Source: Proteles cristata cristata (lineage: Eukaryota; Chordata; Mammalia; Carnivora; Hyaenidae). From it: 64,000 bases of DNA. The translations under genes and the position numbers were made by a program. The stretch is from the NCBI GenBank assembly GCA_017311185.1, contig JAESUZ010002877.1, positions 487,001 through 551,000 of the forward strand, in the 5' to 3' direction. The number at the start of each line of letters is the position of its first letter. Position 1 is the first letter of the stretch. Shown here piece by piece: positions 1 to 10,244 of this stretch. The notes beneath the pieces are model-generated. The model made no database searches, was not told the origin of the DNA, and saw only the letters and a program-made list of their open reading frames with translations.

Positions 1-269
1 TCAGAGCCAGATCATATCAAACTGACAGCATTCAACCATTTTTAACCTAGAGAATGGCAGTTTCACAAGACTCATCCTAATATTAATTGAATGAGTGAAT
101 ACATTCCTTTTTTTTCTGTGCACTATTTACTGCAGCAGGGAGTTCAGTACTAAGAGGGTCCGCCTTGGGCCTATTCAAAAGGTGGGTTTTCCTGAAGTTG
201 TAAAGAGCAGAGTGTCTGGTCCCTGGTCATGGTCTAGGCTTATGCGGTGCTTTCCATACTTCAAGGTGC

Positions 270-346
270 ATCTGAAGTAGATTCTGGTTCAGTAGCTTTG
301 GGATGGGCCCCAAGATTTTGCGTTAATAACAGGCTCCCAAGTGATG
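270..346 (+). mobile_element. MER5A-type hAT-Charlie MITE fragment
   Basis: The stretch reads like the middle of MER5A: a block resembling ctgattcagtaggtctggggtgg, then an AT-rich part and caggctcccaagtgatgcc. Both termini are missing or too diverged to place, so this is a truncated fossil of a non-autonomous hAT transposon. Assignment is from recognised consensus wording. Confidence 0.5.
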
Positions 347-780
347 CCCGTGGGGAGGCAGCCAGAGGGAAGGAGGCCAGAATGCAGACGGGGCTGATTG
401 TTTGAAAGTCCTCTGTGCCAGCTGAAGGAGCCAAGGTTCCTCTGTCTCTTCTTTTTAGCCAAGAAAACTCAGAAATTCACGTGAACAGAAATGGGACACC
501 AGGTCACCACCTACTACCCCCAACGTACAGAGCAGAAGCTGAGCGGCTATATCATGTATAAATGAACTTTCCAGATCTTTGAATCTGGATCAATGAAACT
601 TATCATTGCTTATCATTGGGCACCTCCAGGTGCCCAAACTCTTTTTCTTTTCACTGTTATTAATGGAAATGTTTCTACTGTTATTAAATGCTATTTTGCC
701 TTCTTAAGCAGGGTAAATTGGACAAAACCTGACTCTTGTTATTTTTTCTTCCTTCTTTTAAAAAATTGTTGGTGAAATAT
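347..780. other. Non-repetitive stretch with a short perfect hairpin
   Basis: No gene is visible. It contains a 10-bp tandem duplication (cttatcattg at 599-608 and 609-618) running into a perfect inverted repeat with 10-bp arms (616-625 and 628-637, two-base loop). The 60-residue open frame over it has no recognisable domain. Confidence 0.5.
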
Positions 781-900
781 ATTGTTGGTGAAATACACAT
801 ATATATGTATATATGTATATATATATACAAATGTATGTATACATTTACATATACATATACAAATATATGTATATATATACAAATAAAACATGTGTATACA
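781..900. repeat. AT-rich (TATG/TA)n low-complexity repeat
   Basis: An irregular run of tatatg, tatata and tacatata units lies next to the antisense L1M fragment. It is a degenerated simple repeat, probably grown at the border of the L1, and is expected to be length-variable. Confidence 0.85.
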
Positions 901-1390
901 GTTTAAAGATATAAATCAGGTAGATACCTATAGACCCACCACCCAGATAAGAAAAAGAAATATCACCACAGTACCTCAGGAGCCCCCTCTGCCCCATCAG
1001 AGGTAAGCAGAATTCAAATTCAAAGTACGTATTACCTTACCTTAATCCTTTATTTTCTTACCACATTTGAATGTAGCCCCAAACAATATGATTAGCTTTG
1101 CCTGTTCTCGAACTGTATATAACTTGAACCCTACTATGTATTTTGTTGTGAGTAGCTCCTTCTATTGAACATTGAACATTGTGTTTTTTAGTTTCATGTA
1201 GGTTGCTGTGCGTGGCTATAGTTTGTTTGTTTTCTTTGCTGTATAATATTCCATTGCGGACCATACCATAGTGCATTTTTTCCTTCTGCTGTTTGATGGA
1301 TGCCTGAGGGATTTTGAATACTATTTCAAATAGTGCTGCTGAGAGTTTTTTGGTTTATGTCTTCCACAACCATGTACAGAGTTCTTTCTA
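901..1390 (-). mobile_element. L1M LINE 3' region, antisense, first part
   Basis: The sequence follows the antisense of the old L1M 3' end: the gattagctttgcctgttc block, the ataatattccattg block, a degraded gttgatggacatttggg block and the atagtgctgctgagag block, in the expected order. It stops at about 1390, where a DNA transposon is inserted, and resumes at about 1863. It carries no reading frame. Confidence 0.65.
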
Positions 1391-1862
1391 TACACATCTT
1401 CCCCAACTTCCAAAGAGGTTTGTGCAGATAAACTCATCATAAAGTTGAACGTACCATAAATCAAAAATGCATTGAACCCTCCTAACCTATCAAACATCAT
1501 AGCTTATCCTAGTCTCAAGTGTGCCCAGAACACTCCCATTAGCCTTCAGTTGGGCAAAAACATCTAACACAAAGTCTGTTTTATAACAAAATGTTGAATA
1601 TCTCAAGTAATGTATTGAATACTGTACCAAAAGTAAAAACACAGAATGGCTCTAAGTGTATCAATTGTTTTTCCTTGGGGTTGCACGGCTCACTGAAAGC
1701 CACTGCCCAGAACCAGGAGAAAGTATCATGTCACAGATGCTAGCCCAGGAAGAGATAAGAATTCAAATTCAAAGTACGGTTTCCACTGAGTGCATGTGGT
1801 TTTCATACCATCGTACATCGAACTACCATAAGTTGAACAACCGTAAGTCAGAACCGTCTGTA
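1391..1862 (-). mobile_element. Tigger/MER8-type DNA transposon inserted in the L1M
   Basis: The 470-bp block has the features of a Tigger-derived MITE: it ends in ...taagtcagaaccgtctgta and begins tacacatcttccccaactt, which are diverged inverted ends flanked by TA. Internally it carries the gaattcaaattcaaagtacg and ttgggcaaaaacatctaac blocks of the MER8/Tigger2 group. It separates two parts of one L1M and is therefore younger than it. No transposase reading frame remains. Confidence 0.6.
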
Positions 1863-2068
1863 TGCAGTAGGAGAGGAATTGGGGGATCAAGGATTCTGCA
1901 TGTGCTGGGCTTTACCAGGTGCTGCCACACCAGTTCCCTAAGTGGTTATTCTCCCACCAGCAGTGTAGAATCCACACACGTTGCTCCACCTGTTCACCAG
2001 CACTGGATACGGGCCCACTTTTTACATTTTTCCTAACTTTCTGTGGTGCTCAGGGTTTTCACCACTAT
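1863..2068 (-). mobile_element. L1M LINE 3' region, antisense, second part
   Basis: It resumes the L1M interrupted at 1390 with the aggaattgggggatca, tttaccaggtgctgcca, ttctcccaccagcagtgta and gttgctccacctgttcacc blocks, all in the same order as in antisense L1M. The 126-residue open frame across 1656-2036 is an accident of the transposon/L1 junction. Confidence 0.65.
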
Positions 2069-2071
2069 CAC

Positions 2072-2423
2072 TGTCTTGGCCTGTTTGGGCTGCCATAACA
2101 CAATACCAAAGGCTGGGTGCTTTATAAAAACAGAAACTTATTTCTCACCATTCTGGAGACTGAAAGTCCAAGGTCAGGGTGCCCACCTATTTGGAAGAGG
2201 GTCTTCGTCCAGGTTGTAAGACTCCCGTTATATCCTCACACGGTGTCGGGACTAGGGAGCTCTCTGGGGCCTCTTTTGGAAGAGTGTTAATCTCATTTTT
2301 GAGGGCTCCACCCTCACGTCCTAATCACCTCCCCAAAGACCCCACCTCCTAATCCCATCACATTGGGTGTTAGGAATTAGCACATGAACTTGGGTGGGGG
2401 GACACACACATGCAGACCACAGC
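2072..2423 (-). mobile_element. MLT1A-like MaLR LTR, antisense
   Basis: A nearly complete solo LTR of the mammalian MaLR class. In this strand it starts with the ctgtttgggctgccataac block, followed by ggctgggtgctttataa, gaaacttatttctcacc, a ggagctctctggggcctc block and cctaatcccatcacattggg. The same family occurs on the plus strand at 56840. No internal retroviral sequence is attached. Confidence 0.8.
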
Positions 2424-2610
2424 ACGCTCTGCCGGCTCTTAGACCGGCCTGTTATATGGGGTTTGTTCCTGTGCTATTGAACGGGCCCAGAGGCTCTGCT
2501 GCGCTCTCCTGCCCACTTCTCGTCCTAGGTTTGTCTCTACCTTCAACACAAACCAAGAAATATCTTCTCGTTCCTATCAGAAGGTCAACGATTGGGCAGC
2601 CTCCCCTCTC

Positions 2611-2794
2611 CTTTTTTTTTTTTTTTTAATTAATTTATTTTGAGATAGAGAGCACAAGCAGGGGAGGGGCAGTCAGAGGGAAGTGCTGTCAGCACGGAGC
2701 CCAATGCGAGGCTCGAACTCACAAACCGTGAGACGATGACCCAACCTGAAATCAAGAGTCAGATGGTTAACTGACTGAGCCACCCAGGTGCCGC
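2611..2794 (-). mobile_element. Felid SINEC (tRNA-derived), antisense
   Basis: In the plus strand it reads T-tract, GA-rich middle, then the head ending gagccacccaggtgcc. The element is diverged and lacks part of the tRNA-unrelated body. A gcctcccc-like TSD flanks it (about 2599 and 2797). Confidence 0.9.
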
Positions 2795-3834
2795 CGCCTC
2801 CCCCTCCCCTTCTAAGGTGCTTTTTCAAATCTGCTCCGGATTGAGAAATTCTTCACCCAACTTTTCTTTGGAATTGTGTCAACACAGAGTAAAACTGACT
2901 CTGAAGGAAGGTCTGAGAAGTTTGCCTCTGAGTAAATAACATAAACTGTGAGGGATGAATTCAGTGACATTTATTTTGGCTGTGAACGCTCTTTTTTGTT
3001 TCATTTTGAAGGTTTGTTTCCTCGTCAGCTCTTGGTTTGTGTTTATTTTTGCTCCTTTCTGTTTCCTGACCGTGTCCCAAATAATTGAGGTTGCTGTATA
3101 AATCTCCTCTGGATAAGCGAAGAGCTACTGCTCTTTGAGTATGCTTCTAATTTAATTTTGTATTAAATGTAATTAAATTCATATTTAATTTTGGCTGCTG
3201 GTATGCTCCCAAAATACCATGGCTTCAACTAGCAGATGGCATGTATCCTTGTGACAAGAGACACCAAATATTCAAAAGAACCTAATTCCTCCCACCAGAG
3301 GCATCTTTAGAAACAAGTGTGTTGGAGAATTCTGACTTTTAAATGAAATTCATGCCTCATGTTGAGTCTGAGTTAACAGATTACAGACTCATCGATGGAC
3401 CCATTTGATGGCAAAAGCCAACATTCTTGGTGAAATCTTATTGTTAAAAAGTATTTTGACAGGGCTAAGACTGCGGGTAACTGACCAGCTCGGAAAGATG
3501 TGGACCAAAAGGGAATTTGTTAACAGAATATTGGATAATTTCTTGCAAGATCCAGCTTGAAACCATGCAGCCAAGAAAAGTACCCAAAATCATAAGGCAG
3601 AACTGACCTAGTGAGGACCTGTCCTCTGTCACCAAGTGCTGGGGCCTTCCTCTTGCCTCACCTACCCCCCTAGCCCTGGACACTGGATGCAATCGCTACT
3701 AAGAACTCAAGCTCCCTGCTGAGGCTGCCTTGACCAGTGAGCCTTCCTTGGGTACAGCCTGGTTACGTGCTGTGCCGTAGCTGCAAGGGAGGCTGAGAAG
3801 ACAAATATGTCATTTACACTTGGGGTCCACACTA
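2795..3834. other. Unassigned intergenic or intronic DNA
   Basis: No exon, RNA gene or clear repeat is recognised. An AT-rich patch with repeated taatttaattaaat-like words lies at about 3145-3195. The short minus-strand frames near 3400-3690 have no recognisable domain. Confidence 0.4.
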
Positions 3835-4240
3835 CATAATAGAGAGCTCAAAATAGTTGTGGCTTAATCAAAATAGAAATTTATTTCATTCTGTGTAAAT
3901 AGTTTGAAGGCAAAGAGTGCAAGGTTGCTGTTGAAGCTCCTTATACTGCCTGTGCATGCTTCCTTATGGACAAAGGTGGCTGCTGGAGTGCCTGCCATCG
4001 AGACCACATTCCAGCTACCAGAAAAGAGAAAGAATGACCCCCTCCCTTTACAGCCCCTTCCTGGCAAACACACACATTGCTTACATCTCAATGGTTGAAA
4101 CTTGATTGTTTGGCCACACCCAGCAGAAAAGAGTCTGAGAAAGTTAATCTTTGACCCAGGTAGCCATGTCCCCAGGTGAAAATGGGGGGTTCTCTTACTA
4201 AAGAAGAGAATGGATATCACAGGAGATGCCTGGTGACATC
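3835..4240 (-). mobile_element. Old MaLR-type LTR-like repeat, antisense
   Basis: The order of blocks (a taatcaaaatagaaatttatttc start, a ccattctt-like body, ttacatctcaatggttgaa, ggccacacccagc, and a ggtagccatgtccccaggtg end) matches a common ancient LTR-like repeat. Related copies are seen at about 7780 and 36545. The 146-residue minus-strand frame here is repeat-derived. The exact family is not assigned. Confidence 0.45.
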
Positions 4241-4317
4241 TGCCATGACAAATTCTTAGCATTTTCGTCCTCTGTATTGGGATGTGGGCTCTGTTCTCTA
4301 CCAAGACTCATAAAAGT

Positions 4318-4388
4318 ATGCGCGCGTGTGTGTGTGTGCATATGTGTGGACACGCACACACACGCACACACGCACGCACATGCATGCA
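4318..4388. repeat. (GT)n/(CA)n compound repeat with inverted symmetry
   Basis: A gcgcgcgtgtgtgtgtgtg run is followed, after a short catatgtgtgga spacer, by a run of cacacacgcacacacgcacg. Alternating purine-pyrimidine of opposite phase makes a long imperfect inverted repeat. The overlapping open frames rich in Cys/Val or His/Thr are artefacts of it. Confidence 0.95.
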
Positions 4389-6890
4389 GGTGCCCACTCA
4401 ACATGGGGATACTTCCCAAACACAGAAAGGGGGTTCAGAAGCTAGACAACCAAACAGAATAAACAGAGGACACAAAATGGCCAGCAGTCCGTGGCCGCTA
4501 CCCTTTCTATAACTGAGAAGCTAAGTGAGTCACATCACACTGGAGCTTTTGAACGAAGCCATTTGCCGGAGGATGACTGGGACAGGCAGGAAAAGAAATT
4601 TGGAGGCGCGGCTGGAAATAGAGGCATCCGTGCCGGGCAAGTCCTTGATCTTCTCCCAGGTCTGTGGGACCAGGGCAGGAATTCAAATAAAGACCCACAA
4701 ACCGTATATCTAAACATTTAAAAGCTATGAGTCAGGCCAACAAATCCTTTAATAAAAGATGTCGTGCCCTCTCACCCTCGTGAATATATCCTTGTCACCT
4801 TCTGGAAGGAAAACCAGGAGTGACTTCGGACCTCTCAGGCTGCTCACACCAGGATGTGACAGCAAGGGGACAGGCAGTTCCGGATCGGGGTCGGTCCTGG
4901 TTTGTTTCTGCCCTCAGTGAGGGGCCTGCCCCCCTGCACGTTCCTAACACCAGCCCACACCTCCACCTTCTTCCCAAGTGCGCCAGGCAGCCACCTCTGA
5001 GCTATTGGCCACACAAGCCACCCTCAGGAGGACGGATTGTGGCCACGCGGGCCCTGGGAGCCGGCATGGGCCTTGTGAGCAGAGACTCTAGGGCCCCGGG
5101 GACCTCAGGAGCGAGGTTTAGACTAGGGTGGGTGTGAGCCTGGGCCTTGGTCTGGTTGGGCCTCTTCCGCGGTCCTGAAATTGTCTCACCCCAGGGATCC
5201 AGAGGGGCCACGGCAGGGACTCCCAGGCCAGGGCCCTCTAACCTGCTTCTCGGGGCTGTGCTGAGTCACGCAGTCACACTGACCCACACGCCTCTCCATA
5301 AAGTGAATGCAGAATAACTGAAAGTTATTCTGAGAGTTTTTCCTGTTTGACCTGGGGACTGGAGACCGCCTCTGGATTACAGACTCTTGGAGAGGATTTC
5401 TTTAGCTGTGACTCTGCACCGGGGAAGGATGCAGCGCTAAGTGTAGGTCTCCTCACCTCCGGAAACAAACCCAACCTGAAACACCAAAACCAAATTAGTA
5501 CAAAGCAGGAATCCCTCTTCCGCCCTTGACATGCTCGCTCAGCCGATTTCTCTCTGCTTCCTCCTGTTCCGACACCCTCCAATCAGGCTCTCTGCCATCA
5601 TCCTCCAGCTTTCCTGCCCACTTTCTTCCCTCCCCCCGCCCTCCTTCCCTGGCTCCCTGGCTCCAGCCTTAATCCCTGCCATAGCGACAGAGAAAACAAC
5701 ATAACAGTGGGGCAGATGAGAGCGGGATTTCAGCGCCCGGCTGGGAAGTGCGGGCTAGCGGGCTAGTGGGGCCAGGGATTTCCATAACACATCGGGGCAA
5801 GAGCCTGGAATCTTGGAGGGGCGATGAGGAAAACTTGGGGCTGGAGGAACCAGGGGCACCCCAAGAGCCCAGTGGAGGTCGAAGTAAATGGGAGGCGTGG
5901 TGCCTGCAGAGCTCCAGAAGGCTCATATTGTTCCCTCAAAAGGCCGTACAGACCAGGACCATCCCCAAACACGGTCAGCGCTCCTTGGGATGAATTATTA
6001 GCAGAGGGAGGGAGCGTGGGGTGCAGACATCAGGCAAACTGAGATCCCACTTCAGAAAGGAGCTAAAGAGTCCCTCTTCTGGGAAGTGGAACCCCAGCGA
6101 TTAGGCCTGGCAGGACCGGAAGGGGTTAACACTCCCAGGGAGCCGAAGTGGGCTGGATGCGGAGAGTGTGGTCCTGAAACTGATTTATTTTAGAGGTGCT
6201 GGCAAACCAATGAGTGTACTTCTGGCTGCAAGACTCAACAGGTGAGAAAAGAGAAAGGAAGGAGGCCTGGCTTCTGCTTCCTGGAAAGGGGGTGTTGTGA
6301 CTGATCTCCCAGGGAGCACACACACTCCTCTCGTAAATGTATATGAGGCCTGATTACTTGGCTCACTCCGGTTTCCAGTGGCTGCCTCCCCCGGCGTTCT
6401 GGCCCTCAGGCTGCCAGCACCTGCCAATAGCAAGGAAGCCCGATGTCATGGCGTCATGGTGGCAGCCTTTGGAGGCTACTTATGAAAGAGATGACTCAGC
6501 CCTGGGGGCAGGAGGATGGCGCAGCTGATACCTAGCTCAGCAAGAACTGGTATGCTATCAACTCCATCCAGTTCAGCACTGACCAAGTGCCAACCATGTG
6601 CCACGTACTGGATGGAGATGGGGAGAGGCAGCCATGCTCATAAGGAACTGGAATCAGAGGTATGAATCCTACAGGGGAGGAGAGTATAGAGTCTGACGGT
6701 GGAAGTGATTTCATGGGGGAGGGGGGAGGTATGTCGATGGAGGCAGAAGGAGGCAGGAGAGTGTCTCCATTCCCGCAGTCAGATGAAGCGTCTACCTGAA
6801 GCATGCCCTGGTCCTCACGGCTTCCTATCCCGTCAGCCCAGCTTCTGTCACCCACATGGCCCTCAGACTCACCCCTCTGCTCCTGGCTTG
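4389..6890. other. Repeat-poor unique stretch, no gene recognised
   Basis: About 2.5 kb with few recognisable repeats and slightly raised GC. A CT-rich part with scattered CpG lies at 5520-5660, and CpG-containing unique sequence follows at 5700-5780. Many overlapping frames of 60-132 residues occur on both strands, but none shows a domain, a signal peptide or a consistent splice-bounded exon. It could contain regulatory DNA; nothing more can be supported. Confidence 0.4.
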
Positions 6891-6989
6891 GCTCAGGTCC
6901 TGCTCTCTGGTCTTGGTCTAGACTCTGCACTCAGCACCCCAAGACCATGTCCTACAACAGCAGGACGCCCTGCTTGAAAACCTTCTATG
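6891..6989 (+). mobile_element. L2 LINE fragment, left of a retrotransposed insertion
   Basis: The ccctgcttgaaaaccttct part corresponds to the ctgcttaaaaccctccaatgg region of L2. It is cut at the 14-bp word gaaaaccttctatg (6976-6989), which recurs at 7649-7662, where the L2 continues with a cccctagaataaag block. Confidence 0.5.
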
Positions 6990-7566
6990 GGAAGAGAAGC
7001 AGCAAATGGGGCTGTAAGAGGCCCAGAAACTGAAGGGCAATTAGGGTTGTAGAAATATGCAGGTCTCAGGGTGCCTGGGTGGCTCATTTAGTTAAGCGTC
7101 TGACTTTGGCTCAGGTCAGATCTCATGGTTCATGGGTTCGAGCCCCGCATCAGGCTCTGTGCTGACAGCTCAGAGCCTGGAGCCTGTTTCAGATTCTGTG
7201 TCTTCCTCTCTCTCTGCCCTTCCCTCACTCATGCTCTGTCCCTCTCTGTCTCAAAAATAAATAAACTATAAAAAAAAATTTTTAAAGAAAAAAGAAATAT
7301 GCAGGTCTCTGTGGATGACAGGTGGAAGAAGGAAAATAGAAGCTACAAAGCAGCAGTAGATTAGCACCTGAAAGGAATGACCAAATAGAGGTGTAAAAGA
7401 AGCCAAAAAAAAAGTTACCAAAAAAATAAACCCTATTTTCTTTTCCCTTATAAATAATTATATGAGATAAAGTTTGCAGGAACCATTTAAGATTACTTAC
7501 TAATAAAATTTTCTTTGGAGTAATACCTGCCCATGTAAGTCTTTAATAAACACATGATGTCAAAAA

Positions 7567-7648
<82 letters not shown>
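6990..7648 (+). pseudogene. Retrocopy of an unidentified transcript (3' part)
   Basis: The segment shows the marks of L1-mediated retrotransposition: a perfect 14-bp direct repeat on both sides (6976-6989 and 7649-7662), a canonical AATAAA in tctttaataaacacatgatg about 12 bases before the tail, and an A-rich tail that has become (GAAA)21. Its body (6990-7067 plus 7293-7560) does not match the SINE, L1 or LTR repeats I know and contains no long frame, so it probably copies a 3' UTR or a non-coding RNA. The parent is not recognised. A SINE with its own 17-bp duplication was later inserted at 7068-7292. An unfamiliar LINE 3' end is the main alternative. Confidence 0.55.
7068..7292 (+). mobile_element. 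Felid SINEC inserted in the retrocopy
   Basis: Full-length copy starting gggtgcctgggtggctca, with a B-box gggttcgagcccc, a CT-rich middle and an A-rich tail. The TSD agaaatatgcaggtctc is perfect (7051-7067 and 7293-7309), giving exact borders. Confidence 0.97.
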
Positions 7649-7650
<2 letters not shown>

Positions 7651-7653
7651 AAA
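7563..7653 (+). repeat. (GAAA)21 microsatellite
   Basis: About 21 uninterrupted gaaa units follow aaaaaaa. It is the decayed poly(A) tail of the retrocopy. A pure tetranucleotide run of this length is expected to be highly polymorphic. Confidence 0.97.
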
Positions 7654-7662
7654 CCTTCTATG

Positions 7663-7779
7663 CCCCTAGAATAAAGGCTAAGCCCCAAGGTCTCTCACAC
7701 TGTGGGCTAAACCCACCTAAGCCCTAGGGGTAGAGATTGGTAAACTTGGCCCAATGGCTCAACAATGTCATCAAAGCCC
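7663..7779 (+). mobile_element. L2 LINE fragment, right of the insertion
   Basis: It continues the L2 broken at 6989: cccctagaataaaggctaag corresponds to the L2 ccattgccctcagaataaagtcc region. Assignment rests on this continuity across the TSD. Confidence 0.4.
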
Positions 7780-8050
7780 CAGCTTCCTCTGGGTGTTCCC
7801 TCTGCCCTTTATGGTGTTGTCTTCATCCTTTGGCGGGCTTCTCTCATGGTAACAAAATGGCTGCAACAATTCCTGGCCTCATACCCACATTCCATACAAT
7901 CTAAAAGGAGAAAGGGAGAGAGCTTCATTCCCTGAAGCTGCCAGCAATGTCTTCTCTAGTCTCTTGGGTTAGAATTAGGTCTCTTGCTCATCCTTAGGCA
8001 AGAAGGGATTCTGGTGATGAGTCTATACTGGGACTATTCACCTTACCTCC
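7780..8050 (-). mobile_element. Old MaLR-type LTR-like repeat, antisense
   Basis: Blocks such as aaaatggctgcaac, cacattccatacaatct, aggagaaagggagag and gaagctgccagcaatg occur in the order seen in the ancient LTR-like family also present at 3835-4240. Strongly decayed; borders uncertain. Confidence 0.4.
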
Positions 8051-8099
8051 AGGGCTAGGATGGAGTCAACTTCCTCAGAAGCATGTGGGAAGTGTAGGG

Positions 8100-8465
8100 A
8101 GGGTGGATACCCAAAGGAAAACGGGGTAGTTACCAATGGGAAATGGGTGTTGAAGAGACCAGCAGTGCCCACTGCAGTGCCCTTCGAATCCCCTCAAATT
8201 CCATCCAGCTATATCATACTCCCAAACACACCGAGATCTCTGATGTCTGCAAACCTTTGCGTGTGCTGTACCTCCCACTCAGGATGCCTTCTCGTTCCTC
8301 TGGCTCGGTGAACACTTACTCATTTTTTAGCCCTGCCCACCATCACCTTCCCTATGCTTTAGATATCGCGACCGCCCTATGGACGAAAGCCAGGTCCTTA
8401 TTCATTCTCAGCATAATGCCATACTTGGTACACAATAGGTGCTCAATAAATACTTGTTGAGTGAG
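8100..8465 (+). mobile_element. L2 LINE 3' end
   Basis: It ends in the typical L2 terminus: tacacaataggtgctcaataaatacttgttgagtgagtg. The upstream part has the ccttattcattctcagcat block. Truncated 5'. Confidence 0.65.
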
Positions 8466-8520
8466 TGTTGCTGACAGGACAGTAGTATTTCCAAAGCCTA
8501 CAACAAGGGTCTGGTGTGTT

Positions 8521-8747
8521 TTTTTTTTTTTTTTTTAATGTTTTATTTATTTCTGAGAAAGAGAGAGAGGCAGCGTGAGAAAAGGGAGGGTCAGAGAGAG
8601 AGGAAGACACAGAATCTGAAACAGGATCCAGGCTCTGAGATGGCTGTCAGCACAGAGCCCAACATGGGGCTCGAAACCACGAACCGTGAGATCATGACCT
8701 GAGCTGAAGTCAGATGCTTAACCGACTGAGCCACCCAGGCGCCCCGG
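8521..8747 (-). mobile_element. Felid SINEC, antisense
   Basis: Full length, with T-tract, GA-rich body, cgaaaccacgaaccgtgag around the B box and a gagccacccaggcgcccc head. Flanked by the TSD ctggtgtgttt (8511-8521 and 8750-8760). Confidence 0.97.
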
Positions 8748-8760
8748 GACTGGTGTGTTT

Positions 8761-9229
8761 TCAAACTCTCTCCCTCTCGAGGTCTAAATTGTAATGAATG
8801 TAAGCAGAGTTGTACTGTGTACAACCATCACAAGGAAAGGATGGAGCCTCTGAGGAGCTCAGATAAAGGACCGTTGAAGGCAGGAGTTTGTCCAAGGGTC
8901 TCCAGTGTCATCCCAAAGAGAGGGCTCCCTCTTGGCTGGCAGGAATGTTCTAGTTCTCTTGGCAGGGCGGTATGTCCTTAAATGGAAAGGGGTCCATCAG
9001 GCCATGATAGCCTGATCCACTAATCTTCCAACCTTTTAGATTATCCTACTGGGAAGAGCTCGCGACAGTCAGCAGACCCAGGCACTCCCAGCTGGCTGGC
9101 AATTACAGTCTCATTATCTCTTTATGAATTGGCTTCCTGGTTTACCATTCTAATCTGCATTTCTCTACTGCGAATTGATCTGAGACCAACACTGCCAGTT
9201 GATTCTTGATATAGACCCTCTTTTTCCTC
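8761..9229. other. Unassigned DNA
   Basis: No gene or clear repeat is seen in this stretch. Confidence 0.4.
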
Positions 9230-9234
9230 TTTAG

Positions 9235-9665
9235 TCACAGAATCCTCACATTTTAGCTGGTCACACGGTTACTTAAAATATAGCCTACGTTTCTCAGGAT
9301 CCCTTGCAGCTAGGTGGGAGCGTCTGACTAAATTCTGGCCAAAGGCATGTAAGTAAAAGTACTATATGTGAAACTCCTTAGAGTACCATTAATAAAGGGT
9401 TTTCTTCTCCTTCCTTTTTCCCTTCCTGTTGGCTGGAATGTGAATGTACTGGCTGAAGCTGAAGCAGTCCTCTTGGACTGTTGAGGAATGTGGAAACAAA
9501 GCCCAGTTTGGTGGGACAACAAGATGTAAGATAGAAGAAACAAGAAAAGAGCCTGGGTTGAATTCTACCCTTAACACCTACATAAACATTTATATAAGAG
9601 AAATGCATTTCTGTGTTGTTTTGAGTCACATTTGACATCAGCAGCCAACCCTAATTCTAGCCTCA
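9235..9665 (+). mobile_element. Old MaLR (MLT1-type) LTR
   Basis: The order cccttgcagctaggtggg, attctggccaaaggcatgta, cctgttggctggaatgtga, gaagcagtcctcttgg, aagagcctgggtt and tgttgttttgagtcacattt follows the MLT1 group consensus. Diverged; no internal region. Confidence 0.5.
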
Positions 9666-9677
9666 TACGATCCCCTA

Positions 9678-9945
9678 GGGCCGTACTGTCCTGTACATGT
9701 GGCCACTGAGCCCTTGAAATGTTGCTAGCACAAACAGAAGTCCACACTGCATTTAGACTTCATACAGAAAAAAGAATGTGCAGTATCTCGTTAATATTTT
9801 TTATACTGAGTACATGTTGAACTGGCAACATTTTAAATATACTGGGTTAATCCATCCTTTTTACTTTTTAAAATATTACCTTGAGGAAATCTTAAACCAC
9901 ATGCATGGCTCCGCCATATTTCTCTGGGACGGTGTTTCCCTGGTG
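9678..9945. mobile_element. hAT-Charlie type MITE
   Basis: About 265 bp with diverged inverted ends (cgtactgtcctgtacatgtgg and tatttctctgggacggtg). The interior (ggccactgagcccttgaaatg, aaaaagaatgtgcagtatctcg, tacatgttgaactggcaac) matches a common hAT-derived MITE. The exact MER name is not certain. Confidence 0.6.
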
Positions 9946-10244
9946 TTGGTCACCATTGGTCGCCTTTGTCTGAACTGATCATATCAAACTATTGAACCAT
10001 GTACAGCTGAGAGATGATCAGAAACTGAGCCCATACTTACTCACCAAGGCCCAAAGTTGAACTTGGCGCTGGCTTTGTCATCTGTCTGTCTGTCTTCAGC
10101 TCAGTGCAACCCATCACCCCATTTGCTAAACGACCTTATCTGCAACCAAGAATAGATGCAAAGCTTAGCCAGAGGCATAGCTAGGTCTGGAAGGAGTGAG
10201 ATGAGAAAACAGGAGGCGATCAGAAAATTTAAAACACATGGCTT

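Noticed and set aside
3864..4304. 146-residue minus-strand frame
   Set aside because: It coincides with an antisense MaLR-like repeat and has no domain.
4198..4512. Cys/Val- and His/Thr-rich frames over the CA/GT repeat
   Set aside because: Pure simple-repeat translation.
7563..7653. Regular repeats that might suggest a CRISPR-like array
   Set aside because: It is a four-base microsatellite without spacers, in a vertebrate genome.
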